This document shows, piece after piece, positions 1 through 7,931 of a stretch of 64,000 bases of DNA (position 1 is its first letter; the number at the start of each line of letters is the position of its first letter). This stretch comes from HGM04593 sp045661225 (GTDB lineage Bacteria > Bacteroidota > Bacteroidia > Bacteroidales > Bacteroidaceae). The stretch spans positions 1 to 64,000 of the forward strand of contig JAZRFF010000020.1 of NCBI GenBank assembly GCA_045661225.1. Reading direction: 5' to 3'. The notes under the pieces were generated by a model. That model made no database searches and was not told the origin of the DNA. It saw only the letters and a list, made by a program, of their open reading frames with translations. A program made the position numbers and the translations under genes.

Positions 1-114
1 ACAAATGCTTTTGCTGAAAGTTTTAATGCTAAAATCAAAGCATTTAGGGCACAGCTTAGAGGTGTTACTGATTTAAAATTTTTCTTCTACAGATTGACAA
101 AACTTTTTGCTTAG
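1..114 (+). CDS. C-terminal end of an ISL3-type transposase (cut by window start)
   Basis: An open frame from base 1 to a TAG at 112-114 encodes 37 residues that begin TNAFAESFNAKIK and end in YRLTKLFA. This resembles the C-terminus of DDE transposases of the ISL3 (IS204/IS1001/IS1096/IS1165) family, in which an N-A-x-E-S-x-N-x-K-I-K block follows the last catalytic Glu. The rest of the element lies outside the window, so I cannot say whether it is intact. I could not identify the terminal inverted repeat with confidence in the following ~75 bases. It marks the left edge of an accessory region. Confidence 0.65.
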   Translation, partial: TNAFAESFNAKIKAFRAQLRGVTDLKFFFYRLTKLFA

Positions 115-191
115 CCCCCCAGACTTTGCAGGTGAGCCCAAATAGATACCCGAGCCTTTTCTCATTTACACAGGACACTGGAGTATGCCAC

Positions 192-226
192 AAAAAAAAT
201 GATGAACGAACGTTCATCATTTTTTT
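192..226 (-). terminator. bidirectional intrinsic terminator
   Basis: The arms ATGATGAACG (199-208) and CGTTCATCAT (211-220) are perfect complements and are flanked by an A-run (192-198) and a T-run (221-226). It lies just downstream of the repeat protein gene read on the minus strand and could also stop readthrough from the transposase on the plus strand. Confidence 0.75.
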
Positions 227-244
227 CAGAAAACCAGTAATCAA

Positions 245-733
245 TTACTTATTGTTCTTTGCAGCCTTCTTTGCGGCCTTCTCAATCCTCTTCAACTCTT
301 TCTTTGAAGCAGAAGCCTTAACTGCAGCTCTATCATCTCTGCAATCTACATAAGTATTCTCAACTACAGTTTCTTTTGTAGCGCCCTTAACAGCCTCTTT
401 CTTAGCGCCCTTAACGGCCTCTTTCTTAGCGCCCTTAACAGCCTCTTTCTTAGCGCCCTTAACGGCCTCTTTCTTAGCACCCTTAACAGCTTCCTTCTTA
501 GCGCCCTTAACGGCCTCCTTCTTAGCACCCTTAACGGCTTCTTTCTTAGCGCCCTTAACAGCCTCTTTCTTAGCGCCCTTAACAGCCTCTTTCTTAGCGC
601 CCTTAACAGCCTCTTTCTTAGCGCCCTTAACGGCCTCCTTCTTTGCTGCAACCTGCTCACTGTTAGCAACCTGCGCATTAACAGACAAGCCCAATGTCAA
701 AAATAACATCAATACAAAAAGTTTTGCTTTCAT
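245..733 (-). CDS. secreted Lys/Ala-rich protein with eleven KKEAVKGA repeats
   Basis: The 162-residue product has a signal peptide (residues 1-20, K-x-K then a hydrophobic run, probable cleavage after VNA). Residues 31-118 are eleven exact copies of the octapeptide KKEAVKGA. The tail (119-162) begins TKETVVENTY and ends in a basic, helix-prone KRIEKAAKKAAKNNK segment with a single Cys at about residue 131. The repeats are strongly positive and should be helical. Composition recalls histone-H1-like or AlgP-type proteins, but the signal peptide argues for a periplasmic or surface location. I do not recognise a family. A well-formed promoter lies upstream (789-819) and a terminator downstream, so it is probably expressed alone. 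Function unknown; binding of polyanions is only a guess from charge. Confidence 0.8.
   Translation of the reverse strand: MKAKLFVLMLFLTLGLSVNAQVANSEQVAAKKEAVKGAKKEAVKGAKKEAVKGAKKEAVKGAKKEAVKGAKKEAVKGAKKEAVKGAKKEAVKGAKKEAVKGAKKEAVKGAKKEAVKGATKETVVENTYVDCRDDRAAVKASASKKELKRIEKAAKKAAKNNK
380..643 (-). repeat. 24-bp tandem repeat, 11 units, inside a coding region
   Basis: Eleven consecutive 24-bp units encode identical KKEAVKGA octapeptides. The units differ from each other only at a few silent positions (for example GCG/GCA for Ala and GCC/GCT/GTT-type changes in the complementary strand), so the array is recent or is kept homogeneous by recombination. Such arrays can gain or lose units in frame without breaking the protein. 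Confidence 0.95.
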
Positions 734-788
734 TGTTTAGTTTTTTAGGTTATTATATTAAAAAATAGTCCTTTTTCGTAAGGAGCGG

Positions 789-819
789 CAAAATTACTAA
801 AATTTATTAACACAACAAA
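789..819 (-). promoter_or_regulatory. Bacteroidota-type promoter of the repeat protein
   Basis: On the minus strand TTTG (816-819) is followed by a 19-base spacer and TAATTTTG (789-796), an exact match to the Bacteroidota consensus TTTG-N19-21-TAnnTTTG. It leaves a 5' leader of about 50 bases before the start codon at 733. Confidence 0.7.
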
Positions 820-995
820 AAAAAGTCTTTTTTTTCTAATATAACTACCACTATATCACCACATATACAATAAATACTGACTATTTATACACAAAAAAAG
901 CGGCAGACTTTTGTCTACCACTGTACTATAACGATTCAATGAATTACTGAGTTACCTTAGCGAACTTTGAGACACGAACAAAACAGAAACATAAT

Positions 996-1096
996 GGTGC
1001 GATAGTTCTGTTGGTTAGAACATATGCCTGTCACGTATGGGGTCACGGGTTCTTTGAAAGCAAAGCGACTACGCCGATTACAAGTCCGTACGCACC
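996..1096 (+). pseudogene. tRNA-Asp(GTC)-like sequence interrupted in the T-loop
   Basis: Bases 996-1052 fold like the first three quarters of a tRNA-Asp: acceptor GGTGCGA, D-arm GTTC...GAAC, anticodon loop CTGTCAC with anticodon GTC, variable loop GGGTC, T-stem ACGGG and TTC. The T-loop then stops and 29 bases (1053-1081) intervene before AAGT-CCGT-ACGCACC (1082-1096) supplies the remaining T-loop, a T-stem strand one C short, and the acceptor 3' strand with one mismatch. Bases 1052-1065 can form a small hairpin (CTTTG-AAAG-CAAAG). It is followed by a terminator, as a real tRNA gene would be. The insertion and the damaged stem argue for a dead tRNA or an integration scar. No other tRNA-Asp is seen in the window. 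Confidence 0.6.
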
Positions 1097-1098
1097 GC

Positions 1099-1132
1099 AA
1101 ACGAGTTCCAAAGAAATTTGGGACTCGTTTTT
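1099..1132 (+). terminator. intrinsic terminator after the tRNA-Asp-like sequence
   Basis: AACGAGTTCCAAA (1100-1112) pairs with TTTGGGACTCGTT (1117-1129) around the loop GAAA, with one G-T wobble, and is followed by a T-run (1128-1132). Confidence 0.75.
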
Positions 1133-1312
1133 GTTACAAAGCAACGGAGCGTGGCATACATAGTATAACGGCTCAACACCAATATAATATTCCATTATAC
1201 AGCAATCGTGTACATAAATATTTTTTTTGATTATTCCTTGAAAAATATTATTTTTGAAAAAAATTACTACCAACTGTAATTCGACCAAAAATAATAAGTA
1301 CAAGATAGCAAA

Positions 1313-2206
1313 ATGGGGAAGCATACTTCACAAAACCAAAGATATCTAAAATCGCCTATGAACTACATTGGTGGCAAGTATCGCTTATTAGACCAGATTT
1401 TACCTTTATTCCCCAACAAAATAGACAATTTCATAGACCTTTTCTCGGGAGGGTGCAATGTTTCCATAAATGTTAATGCAAACAAGATATTCTGCAACGA
1501 CAATCTTTTCTATGTTATTGAACTGTATGAATATCTGCAAAAAACACCTTTAGATGTTACAATAAACCTGATAAAGCAAGGAATTGAATTATACAAGTTG
1601 TCCAAGACAAACGAGGAGGGATACAAGGAACTACGTTGTAAATACAACGATTGCAAGGAACCCATATTATTCTTTCTGTTGATATGCTACTCCTTCAATC
1701 ACCAAATCAGGTATAACAATTCTCACAGATTCACAACCCCTTTTGGCAAAGAGCGCAGTCAATACAACAAAAACATTGAATATAATCTGACCAAATTCGT
1801 CGAAAAGCTGCAAAACGGTAATTTTTCTTTCAGCAAGAAGGATTTTAGAGATTTCGACCTATCATTACTCACCGATAAAGATTTTATATACTGCGACCCC
1901 CCATACTTAATAACAACCGGTGCGTACAATGACGGCAAGCGAGGCTTTAACGGGTGGAATAGCGTGGACGAGCTGCAATTATTGGAATTACTCGACGACA
2001 TAAACAATAAAGGCATTAAATTTGCATTATCCAACGTGTTATACCACAAGGGCAAGAAGAACGATATTTTAATTGACTGGCTTAACAACAGAGATTATCA
2101 CGTACACCACTTGTCAATGAATTATAACAATTCGAGCTACCATTCGATTAGTACAAATGACCAAAAAAGCGACGAGGTATTAATTACAAATTACAAAGCC
2201 AAATGA
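1313..2206 (+). CDS. D12-class DNA adenine N6-methyltransferase (R-M modification subunit 1)
   Basis: A 297-residue Dam/D12-type methyltransferase that would move a methyl group from S-adenosylmethionine to adenine N6 in a specific DNA site. MNYIGGKYRLL (16-26) is the typical N-terminal block. FIDLFSGGCNV (40-50) is the SAM-binding motif I and D195-P-P-Y198 the catalytic motif IV. The start may instead be Met16, since most family members begin at M-x-Y-I-G-x-K; I kept the first ATG. The stop overlaps the start of the next methyltransferase by 4 bases (ATGA), so the two are translationally coupled. The locus is more AT-rich than the core genes from 5 kb on, consistent with horizontal acquisition. 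Confidence 0.9.
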   Translation: MGKHTSQNQRYLKSPMNYIGGKYRLLDQILPLFPNKIDNFIDLFSGGCNVSINVNANKIFCNDNLFYVIELYEYLQKTPLDVTINLIKQGIELYKLSKTNEEGYKELRCKYNDCKEPILFFLLICYSFNHQIRYNNSHRFTTPFGKERSQYNKNIEYNLTKFVEKLQNGNFSFSKKDFRDFDLSLLTDKDFIYCDPPYLITTGAYNDGKRGFNGWNSVDELQLLELLDDINNKGIKFALSNVLYHKGKKNDILIDWLNNRDYHVHHLSMNYNNSSYHSISTNDQKSDEVLITNYKAK

Positions 2207-3273
2207 GATACATCGGAAACAAAGAAAACGTCGTTGATAGGATTTTTGGCATAATGCAAGAGTGCGGATTAAAAGGAATACGCTTTTTTGATTTTTTTAC
2301 AGGAACAACTAATGTTGCTCGTTTCTTCAAGAAAAAAGGGTTTGAAATTGGTTCTTGCGATTTGTTATATTTATCATATTGCTTGCAAAAAGCATACATA
2401 GAAAATAACGAAGAGCCCCAATTTCAAAATCTTCTACAAGAAATACCGAACATAAACACCAGGCTATTCCTGAATACACCACTGGAGCACGTTGTAGAAT
2501 ACTTAAATAGCATAGAACCTCAATATGGTTTTATTTACAACAACTACACTCCCGATGGAACAAGCGAACTTAAACAGCCACGAATGTATTTCAGTTCGGA
2601 AAATGGAGCAAAGATTGATGCAATAAGGCTACAAATTGAAGAATGGTATAAAGAAAATAGAATCAACGAAAAGGAATATTACATACTGCTTGCTTGCCTT
2701 ATAGAAACAGTACCATATTATGCAAATATATCGGGAGTATATGCTGCGTTCCAAAAAAAATGGGACCCCCGAGCATTGAAACCGTTTAAATTAAGAACTA
2801 TTGAAATTATTAAGAACAAAAGGAGCAATATCGTTTATAACGAAAATAGTCTCTCTATTTGTGATAAAATCGATACGGATATTTTATACTTAGACCCACC
2901 GTACAATGAACGGCAATACGCTCCCAATTATCACGTATTGGAAACAATTGCAAAATATGACAATCCACAAATAAAAGGCGTTACAGGAATGAGAGATTAT
3001 TCCGGACAAAAATCGTCATTTTGTTCTGCAAGTACAGCTTTGAGAGATTTATCTTATGTTGCAGATTCCTGTAAATATAAATATCTGGTTCTAAGTTATA
3101 ATTCAGAAGGTATTATGCCTCAAGAGGAAATAATATCAACATTGTCAAAGTATGGAAAAGTAATACTGAAACAATTTGAGTATGCTAGATACAAAAGCAA
3201 CAATAAAGGATTATCGCAAACAAAAAGAACTGTTTTTGAACAATTATATATACTAGAGAAATATGAAAAATAA
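2203..3273 (+). CDS. D12-class DNA adenine N6-methyltransferase (R-M modification subunit 2)
   Basis: A 356-residue second adenine methyltransferase. MRYIGNKENVV (1-11) is the family start, FFDFFTGTTNV (28-38) is motif I, and D231-P-P-Y234 followed by NERQYAPNYHVLETIA is motif IV with the extended downstream block seen in methyltransferases of the FokI type. Two different D12 enzymes next to each other usually mean that the two strands of a site are methylated separately, as in type IIS systems with asymmetric sites (FokI) or in DpnII-like systems. The 3' end overlaps the putative endonuclease gene by 11 bases. The target sequence cannot be read from the protein. Confidence 0.9.
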   Translation: MRYIGNKENVVDRIFGIMQECGLKGIRFFDFFTGTTNVARFFKKKGFEIGSCDLLYLSYCLQKAYIENNEEPQFQNLLQEIPNINTRLFLNTPLEHVVEYLNSIEPQYGFIYNNYTPDGTSELKQPRMYFSSENGAKIDAIRLQIEEWYKENRINEKEYYILLACLIETVPYYANISGVYAAFQKKWDPRALKPFKLRTIEIIKNKRSNIVYNENSLSICDKIDTDILYLDPPYNERQYAPNYHVLETIAKYDNPQIKGVTGMRDYSGQKSSFCSASTALRDLSYVADSCKYKYLVLSYNSEGIMPQEEIISTLSKYGKVILKQFEYARYKSNNKGLSQTKRTVFEQLYILEKYEK

Positions 3274-4681
3274 TTTGTGGATACTTACAGAGGAACGCCC
3301 CAAAATGACAGTTATAGTAAAAATTCTACAAGAATTTGCACGAGATTATAGATGTAGTTTCTTTGTTAATGCATTACAGATTATACCTATACTGGATAAT
3401 GACAATAAATTCACTTTTACATATGAAATAATAGGTGTAACAAGCAGAAATAAAGATTGCTTTAATAAGATATTTCTAAAAACAGTATCAGGAGCGTCTA
3501 GTTTTGTGGATTTTCTGGTTTTCTTGCAAGAAAAAGAACCTCAAATAACAGACACTCCTATTTATGCCATAGAAGAAACAAAAACCGACGATAGTGAGAG
3601 CAGGAATACAGGTGTTTATCAACGATGTTCAAAATTTGTGTTTATACAAAGCTATTATCCTACTGTTAAGAAGATTATGCTCTATGAATTACAAATTGAA
3701 CAAAAAGAAAAGCCGACAGAAACAAATATTTTTGGAACTAGATTACTCCTAACACTTGGTGTAAATATTCTTGGCAAACAACTAGATACAAAAATATATA
3801 CGCCATTCAAAAGTATAGAAGAGTTAATATCTTTTAAGCAAAAAATGCGAAAAGCGCCAAAAGGGAATGTACCCATAAATATAACCAGGTATAATGACAG
3901 AATTGAAATTTCGGGCAGGCTTGTAAAGGCCGGCAGACTTTCGCACGACCCTAACATTGGGGCTTTGAGTATAATTTCTGCCGTTATTAGAAAATTAGGT
4001 TGGAATAAAGATATAGTTATCACCCGGCACGGACTAACGCAAAGAATGGTAGGCAAAAAGAATAAGTTTGTACAAATTGCAAATGTTATTGGTATTAAAC
4101 TGCAAGATTTAACAATACCCAAAGCTGACTTGCCTGAAGATTATTGGTATTACGATATGAGTGGTGAAAAATTGGGAACAATATTCATACATATTACATC
4201 GGAAAACTTTGATAACGCCTACTCTATATTTGAGAATCACGCAGGTTGTGAGAAGGGTTATTTTATAACAAAGGATGGGAAGCCTATAGCTTTACCTAAA
4301 TATGTTGATAGGGAGGCGTATAAAGATGGAAATAAATCTGCCATATATTTCATTCCAGACCTTATACTTTACGACAATCACAAACAAGAGATAATAAATA
4401 TAGAAGGTAAAAAATTTGAAAATATGTCCAACGGAATTGCAGAACTTGACAATTACGATGATATTGAAAGAGATTTTATCAAAAAACATTATCCATCTTG
4501 TAATATTACAAGAACGGTTGTTCTTTATGGCGGTGAAGCAACAAAGATTGAAGAAGACAAAGTTGGATTTTTATTGAATAGCAAAGGTGCGTTGATACTT
4601 GGTCCAACCCCACCGGACTTATTTAGCAGAGCCATAAGTAACTTAAAATCATTTTGGAATGGTGAGCACATATTAGAATAA
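3263..4681 (+). CDS. putative type II restriction endonuclease, PD-(D/E)XK-like
   Basis: A 472-residue protein overlapping the second methyltransferase gene, so it belongs to the same operon. Asp83 (in FVDFLVFLQ) and Y101-A-I-E-E-T-K107 fit the D...(D/E)-x-K core of PD-(D/E)XK nucleases. The conserved-looking block E112-S-R-N-T-G-V-Y-Q-R121 follows directly. The position after two modification enzymes supports a restriction role. The remaining ~350 residues contain no domain I can name and may hold the DNA-recognition part. I cannot assign it to a named restriction enzyme family. There is no transmembrane segment. 4682-4944 behind it has no recognisable gene. Confidence 0.65.
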   Translation: MKNNLWILTEERPKMTVIVKILQEFARDYRCSFFVNALQIIPILDNDNKFTFTYEIIGVTSRNKDCFNKIFLKTVSGASSFVDFLVFLQEKEPQITDTPIYAIEETKTDDSESRNTGVYQRCSKFVFIQSYYPTVKKIMLYELQIEQKEKPTETNIFGTRLLLTLGVNILGKQLDTKIYTPFKSIEELISFKQKMRKAPKGNVPINITRYNDRIEISGRLVKAGRLSHDPNIGALSIISAVIRKLGWNKDIVITRHGLTQRMVGKKNKFVQIANVIGIKLQDLTIPKADLPEDYWYYDMSGEKLGTIFIHITSENFDNAYSIFENHAGCEKGYFITKDGKPIALPKYVDREAYKDGNKSAIYFIPDLILYDNHKQEIINIEGKKFENMSNGIAELDNYDDIERDFIKKHYPSCNITRTVVLYGGEATKIEEDKVGFLLNSKGALILGPTPPDLFSRAISNLKSFWNGEHILE

Positions 4682-4944
4682 TCTTATTCAACCGGCAATG
4701 CCATTTTATAAAATATTACAATACCGGTATAGTGTCAATATCACTTTGGAATGTAAACCGATAAATCCGTTGACAGTTCTGCAACAGTTTCCTTCTTTCA
4801 TTTCTTTGTTGTATATTCGCAAAAAAACAGAACTGTCTCATATTAGGAATAAGGCTGTTAATACAAGAACAAACAAATGAGGCTTTGGAGAATAATTCTT
4901 CATTGTGCTCAAAAGTACAACTATAAACAATAATTCTATTTAAG

Positions 4945-6177
4945 GTGGTACTCAACTATATTTGGATAGCATTTTTTATTGTATCGTTCATAATCGCGCT
5001 TGGGAAACTTGTTTTCTGTGGCGACACTACCGTATTTCCGGCAATTATGTCATCGACATTTACTCAGGCCAAGGTTGCTTTTGAAATTTCCTTAGGGCTC
5101 ACAGGAGTTTTGTCGCTGTGGCTGGGGATAATGAAAATTGGTGAAAAAGGCGGGTTGGTATCGGCGCTTGCCAGGTGGCTGAGCCCGGTTCTTTGCAAAA
5201 TTTTCCCCGACATTCCCAAAGGACACCCGGCAATGGGAACAATGTTTATGAATTTCTCGGCAAACCTGATTGGTCTCGACAACGCTGCTACACCTATGGG
5301 GCTAAAGGCTATGCAGGAACTGCAGGAACTAAACCCTCACAAGGATACAGCGAGCAACCCAATGATTATGTTCCTTGTACTCAACACATCGGGACTAACA
5401 CTTATTCCGGTGTCGGTACTGCTATACCGTTCCGAAATGGGCGCTGCAAACCCGACCGATGTTTTTATTCCCATTTTGCTGGCAACAACAGTATCGACAC
5501 TTGTTGGTCTTGTGGTTACAAGCATCTATCAACGCATCAATCTTTTTAACCGCACTATGCTGCTGTTTCTCGCAACAGTATGCTTGTTTGTTGCCGGCGG
5601 TACGTGGGGTGTGATGCAGCTGTCGCAAATTGAGATTGAGACCCTGTCGACGTCGCTGGCCAACATTATACTTTTCTCGGTGATAATAATATTCATCGTG
5701 GCGGGTATGATGGCAAAGATAAATGTGTACGATGCTTTTGTTGAGGGTGCAAAGGAGGGGTTCGGCACGGCTGTACGCATAATTCCTTATCTTGTGGCTA
5801 TAATGGTTGCCATAGGAGTGTTCCGCGCATCGGGAGGAATGGACATTATTATGGAAGGTATTGCTTGTTGCGCCCACGCCATTGGTGTTAATGGCGACTT
5901 TGTTGGAGCGTTACCCACAGCCATAATGAAACCTCTTAGTGGCAGTGGAGCGCGCGGAATGATGGTAGACGCAATGGCAACATACGGCGCCGACTCGTTT
6001 GCTGGACGCCTTGCCTGCCTGTTTCAAGGTGCTACCGACACCACATTCTACATTCTGGCTGTCTACTTTGGAAGTGTGGGCATACGCAAGACCCGTCACG
6101 CTGTAACGTGCGGTCTGCTGGCCGACCTTGCCGGAATATTGGCAGCAATAGCTATTGCATATATATTTTTTGGTTAA
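4945..6177 (+). CDS. SpmA/SpmB-like fused membrane protein (nucleoside recognition domains)
   Basis: A 410-residue polytopic membrane protein. The first half (to about residue 195) carries the SpmA-type nucleoside-recognition 'Gate' signature, including GHPAMGTMFMNFSANLIGLDN and AATPMGLKAM. The second half (from about 225) carries the SpmB-type repeat with a second Gate segment and KPLSGSGARG. In Bacillus the two halves are the separate spore maturation proteins SpmA and SpmB. The single-chain version is common in non-sporulating Bacteroidota, where the substrate is unknown. The frame opens at 4927 with no ATG before the conserved start, so GTG at 4945 (reading MVLNYIW) is the likely initiator. 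ybeY follows after 20 bases. Confidence 0.85.
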   Translation: MVLNYIWIAFFIVSFIIALGKLVFCGDTTVFPAIMSSTFTQAKVAFEISLGLTGVLSLWLGIMKIGEKGGLVSALARWLSPVLCKIFPDIPKGHPAMGTMFMNFSANLIGLDNAATPMGLKAMQELQELNPHKDTASNPMIMFLVLNTSGLTLIPVSVLLYRSEMGAANPTDVFIPILLATTVSTLVGLVVTSIYQRINLFNRTMLLFLATVCLFVAGGTWGVMQLSQIEIETLSTSLANIILFSVIIIFIVAGMMAKINVYDAFVEGAKEGFGTAVRIIPYLVAIMVAIGVFRASGGMDIIMEGIACCAHAIGVNGDFVGALPTAIMKPLSGSGARGMMVDAMATYGADSFAGRLACLFQGATDTTFYILAVYFGSVGIRKTRHAVTCGLLADLAGILAAIAIAYIFFG

Positions 6178-6197
6178 ACACTAAACAAACTATTATT

Positions 6198-6614
6198 ATG
6201 ATAAGTTACCAGACTGACGGCGTTAAGATGCCCTCAATAAAAAGACGTGAAACAACGGCGTGGATAAAAGAAGTAGCTGCCACATACGGCAAGAGCGTTG
6301 GCGATATTGCTTACATTTTTTGCAACGACGAAAAGATACTCGAAGTAAACCGCGAATACCTGCAACACGACTACTACACCGATATTATAACATTTGACTA
6401 CTGCGAGGACGACACAATAAGCGGCGACCTTTTTATATCACTTGATACTGTGCGCAGCAACAGCGAGCAGGTGGGTGCCACATATGAGCAGGAACTGCAC
6501 CGGGTTATAATACACGGCATCTTACACCTGTGTGGCATAAACGACAAAGGCGAGGGTGAACGCGAGATTATGGAGGCCTGCGAAAATAAAGCGTTGGCAA
6601 TGATAGGACGATAA
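6198..6614 (+). CDS. ybeY: endoribonuclease YbeY (16S rRNA maturation)
   Basis: A 138-residue single-domain protein of the UPF0054/YbeY family, which takes part in 16S rRNA 3'-end maturation and ribosome quality control. The start at 6198 (MISYQTDGV) was chosen because the upstream part of the frame lies inside the previous gene. H106-G-x-L-H110-L-C-G is the metal-binding motif. The usual third ligand (His in GYDH) is absent: the sequence reads GIND, placing Asp at that position. Similar loss is, to my knowledge, common in Bacteroidota YbeY, so it need not mean inactivity. Confidence 0.9.
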   Translation: MISYQTDGVKMPSIKRRETTAWIKEVAATYGKSVGDIAYIFCNDEKILEVNREYLQHDYYTDIITFDYCEDDTISGDLFISLDTVRSNSEQVGATYEQELHRVIIHGILHLCGINDKGEGEREIMEACENKALAMIGR

Positions 6615-6753
6615 GAACAAAAGATACCGAAGCGTAACAAATATCCACCCTTGAAAGCAGCTACCACACAAAAAAAGTTCAATTGTGCGAATATTTACGG
6701 GAAGCCGACTACACGTAGCAAGAACAATAAAGTCTTTTACAACTTGTAGTTAC

Positions 6754-6784
6754 TTGCGTATTTTTGAATATCGTTGTATCTTCG
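6754..6784 (+). promoter_or_regulatory. probable promoter of prfB
   Basis: TTG (6754-6756), a 20-base spacer and TATCTTCG (6777-6784), one base off the TAnnTTTG consensus, lie 27 bases before the prfB start codon. Confidence 0.45.
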
Positions 6785-6811
6785 CGCAGAATTTAAAAAA
6801 CAGAGATAAAA

Positions 6812-7927
6812 ATGATTACAGCCGACCAACTGAAAGATATAAAAGAGCGTACCGAGGCGCTCAAACAATACCTTGCCATCGATGAGAAAATTATTCAGGT
6901 CGAAGAGGAGCAATTACGCACTCAGGCACCCGGATTTTGGGACAATGCCAAAGAGGCCGAGGCACAAATGAAGAAAGTAAAAGCTCTTCAGGGCTGGATT
7001 GACGGTTACAAAGAGGTAAAAAACCGTACCGAGGAGGCCGAAATGGCAATGGAGCTGTTCCGCGAAGAGATGGTCGAGGAGCACGAGGTCGACGATGCCT
7101 ATGCACGCGCGCTCACTGCTGTTGAAGAACTTGAATTAAAAAATATGCTCCGTGGCGAGGCCGATGATATGGACTGCGTGCTTAAGATTAACTCAGGTGC
7201 AGGCGGTACCGAGGCACAAGACTGGGCAAGTATGCTTATGCGTATGTATATGCGCTGGGCCGAATCAAACGGCTATAAGGTAACCGTTGCCAACCTTCAG
7301 GAGGCCGAAGATGCCGGAATAAAGACTGTGACATTGGAGTTAAAGGGACCATACGCATACGGTTACCTCAAAGGCGAGAATGGCGTGCACCGTTTGGTAC
7401 GCGTAAGCCCGTACAATGCACAAGGCAAGCGTATGACCTCGTTCAGTTCGGTATTTGTTACACCGCTTGTCGATGATAGTATAGAAGTTGTTGTTGAACC
7501 GGCGCGCATCTCGTGGGACACATTCCGCAGTGGTGGAGCCGGAGGACAGAACGTAAACAAGGTCGAATCGGGTGTACGTTTGCGTTACCAATATAAAGAC
7601 CCCTACACCGGAGCCGAAGAGGAAATTCTCATTGAGAACACCGAGACACGTGACCAGCCCAAGAACAAAGAGAATGCTATGCGACAGTTGCGCTCAATAC
7701 TCTACAACAAAGAGATGCAACACCGTATGGAAGAGCAGGCGAAAGTCGAGGCAGGCAAGAAAAAAATTGAATGGGGCTCACAGATTCGCAGCTACGTATT
7801 CGACGACCGCCGCGTAAAAGACCACCGCACAAACTACCAGACATCGGACGTTGGCGGCGTGATGGACGGAAAAATAGACGGGTTCATCAAGGCTTACCTT
7901 ATGGAATTTTCCGAAGAGAGTAAATAA
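6812..7927 (+). CDS. prfB: peptide chain release factor 2
   Basis: The 371-residue factor recognises UGA/UAA stop codons and triggers peptide release. The peptidyl hydrolase motif GGQ is present in SGGAGGQNVNKVESG. The codon-recognition region reads VSPYNAQGKRMTSF, with SPY in place of the SPF tripeptide of the E. coli protein. The reading frame is continuous from the ATG. The autoregulatory +1 frameshift site (CTT TGA C near codon 25 in many bacteria) is absent; the corresponding place reads TAC CTT GCC after LKQ. The CYTH gene follows after 4 bases, so they are cotranscribed. Confidence 0.95.
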   Translation: MITADQLKDIKERTEALKQYLAIDEKIIQVEEEQLRTQAPGFWDNAKEAEAQMKKVKALQGWIDGYKEVKNRTEEAEMAMELFREEMVEEHEVDDAYARALTAVEELELKNMLRGEADDMDCVLKINSGAGGTEAQDWASMLMRMYMRWAESNGYKVTVANLQEAEDAGIKTVTLELKGPYAYGYLKGENGVHRLVRVSPYNAQGKRMTSFSSVFVTPLVDDSIEVVVEPARISWDTFRSGGAGGQNVNKVESGVRLRYQYKDPYTGAEEEILIENTETRDQPKNKENAMRQLRSILYNKEMQHRMEEQAKVEAGKKKIEWGSQIRSYVFDDRRVKDHRTNYQTSDVGGVMDGKIDGFIKAYLMEFSEESK

Positions 7928-7931
7928 TATT

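Noticed and set aside
380..643. CRISPR array
   Set aside because: 24-bp units lie head to tail without spacers inside a coding frame.
364..678. Second open frame of 104 codons (RALRKRLL-type) in the repeat gene
   Set aside because: It is the same 24-bp repeat read in another frame; no signal peptide or own promoter. The KKEAVKGA frame has both.
6812..6900. Programmed frameshift in prfB
   Set aside because: No in-frame TGA near codon 20-26; the frame is continuous.
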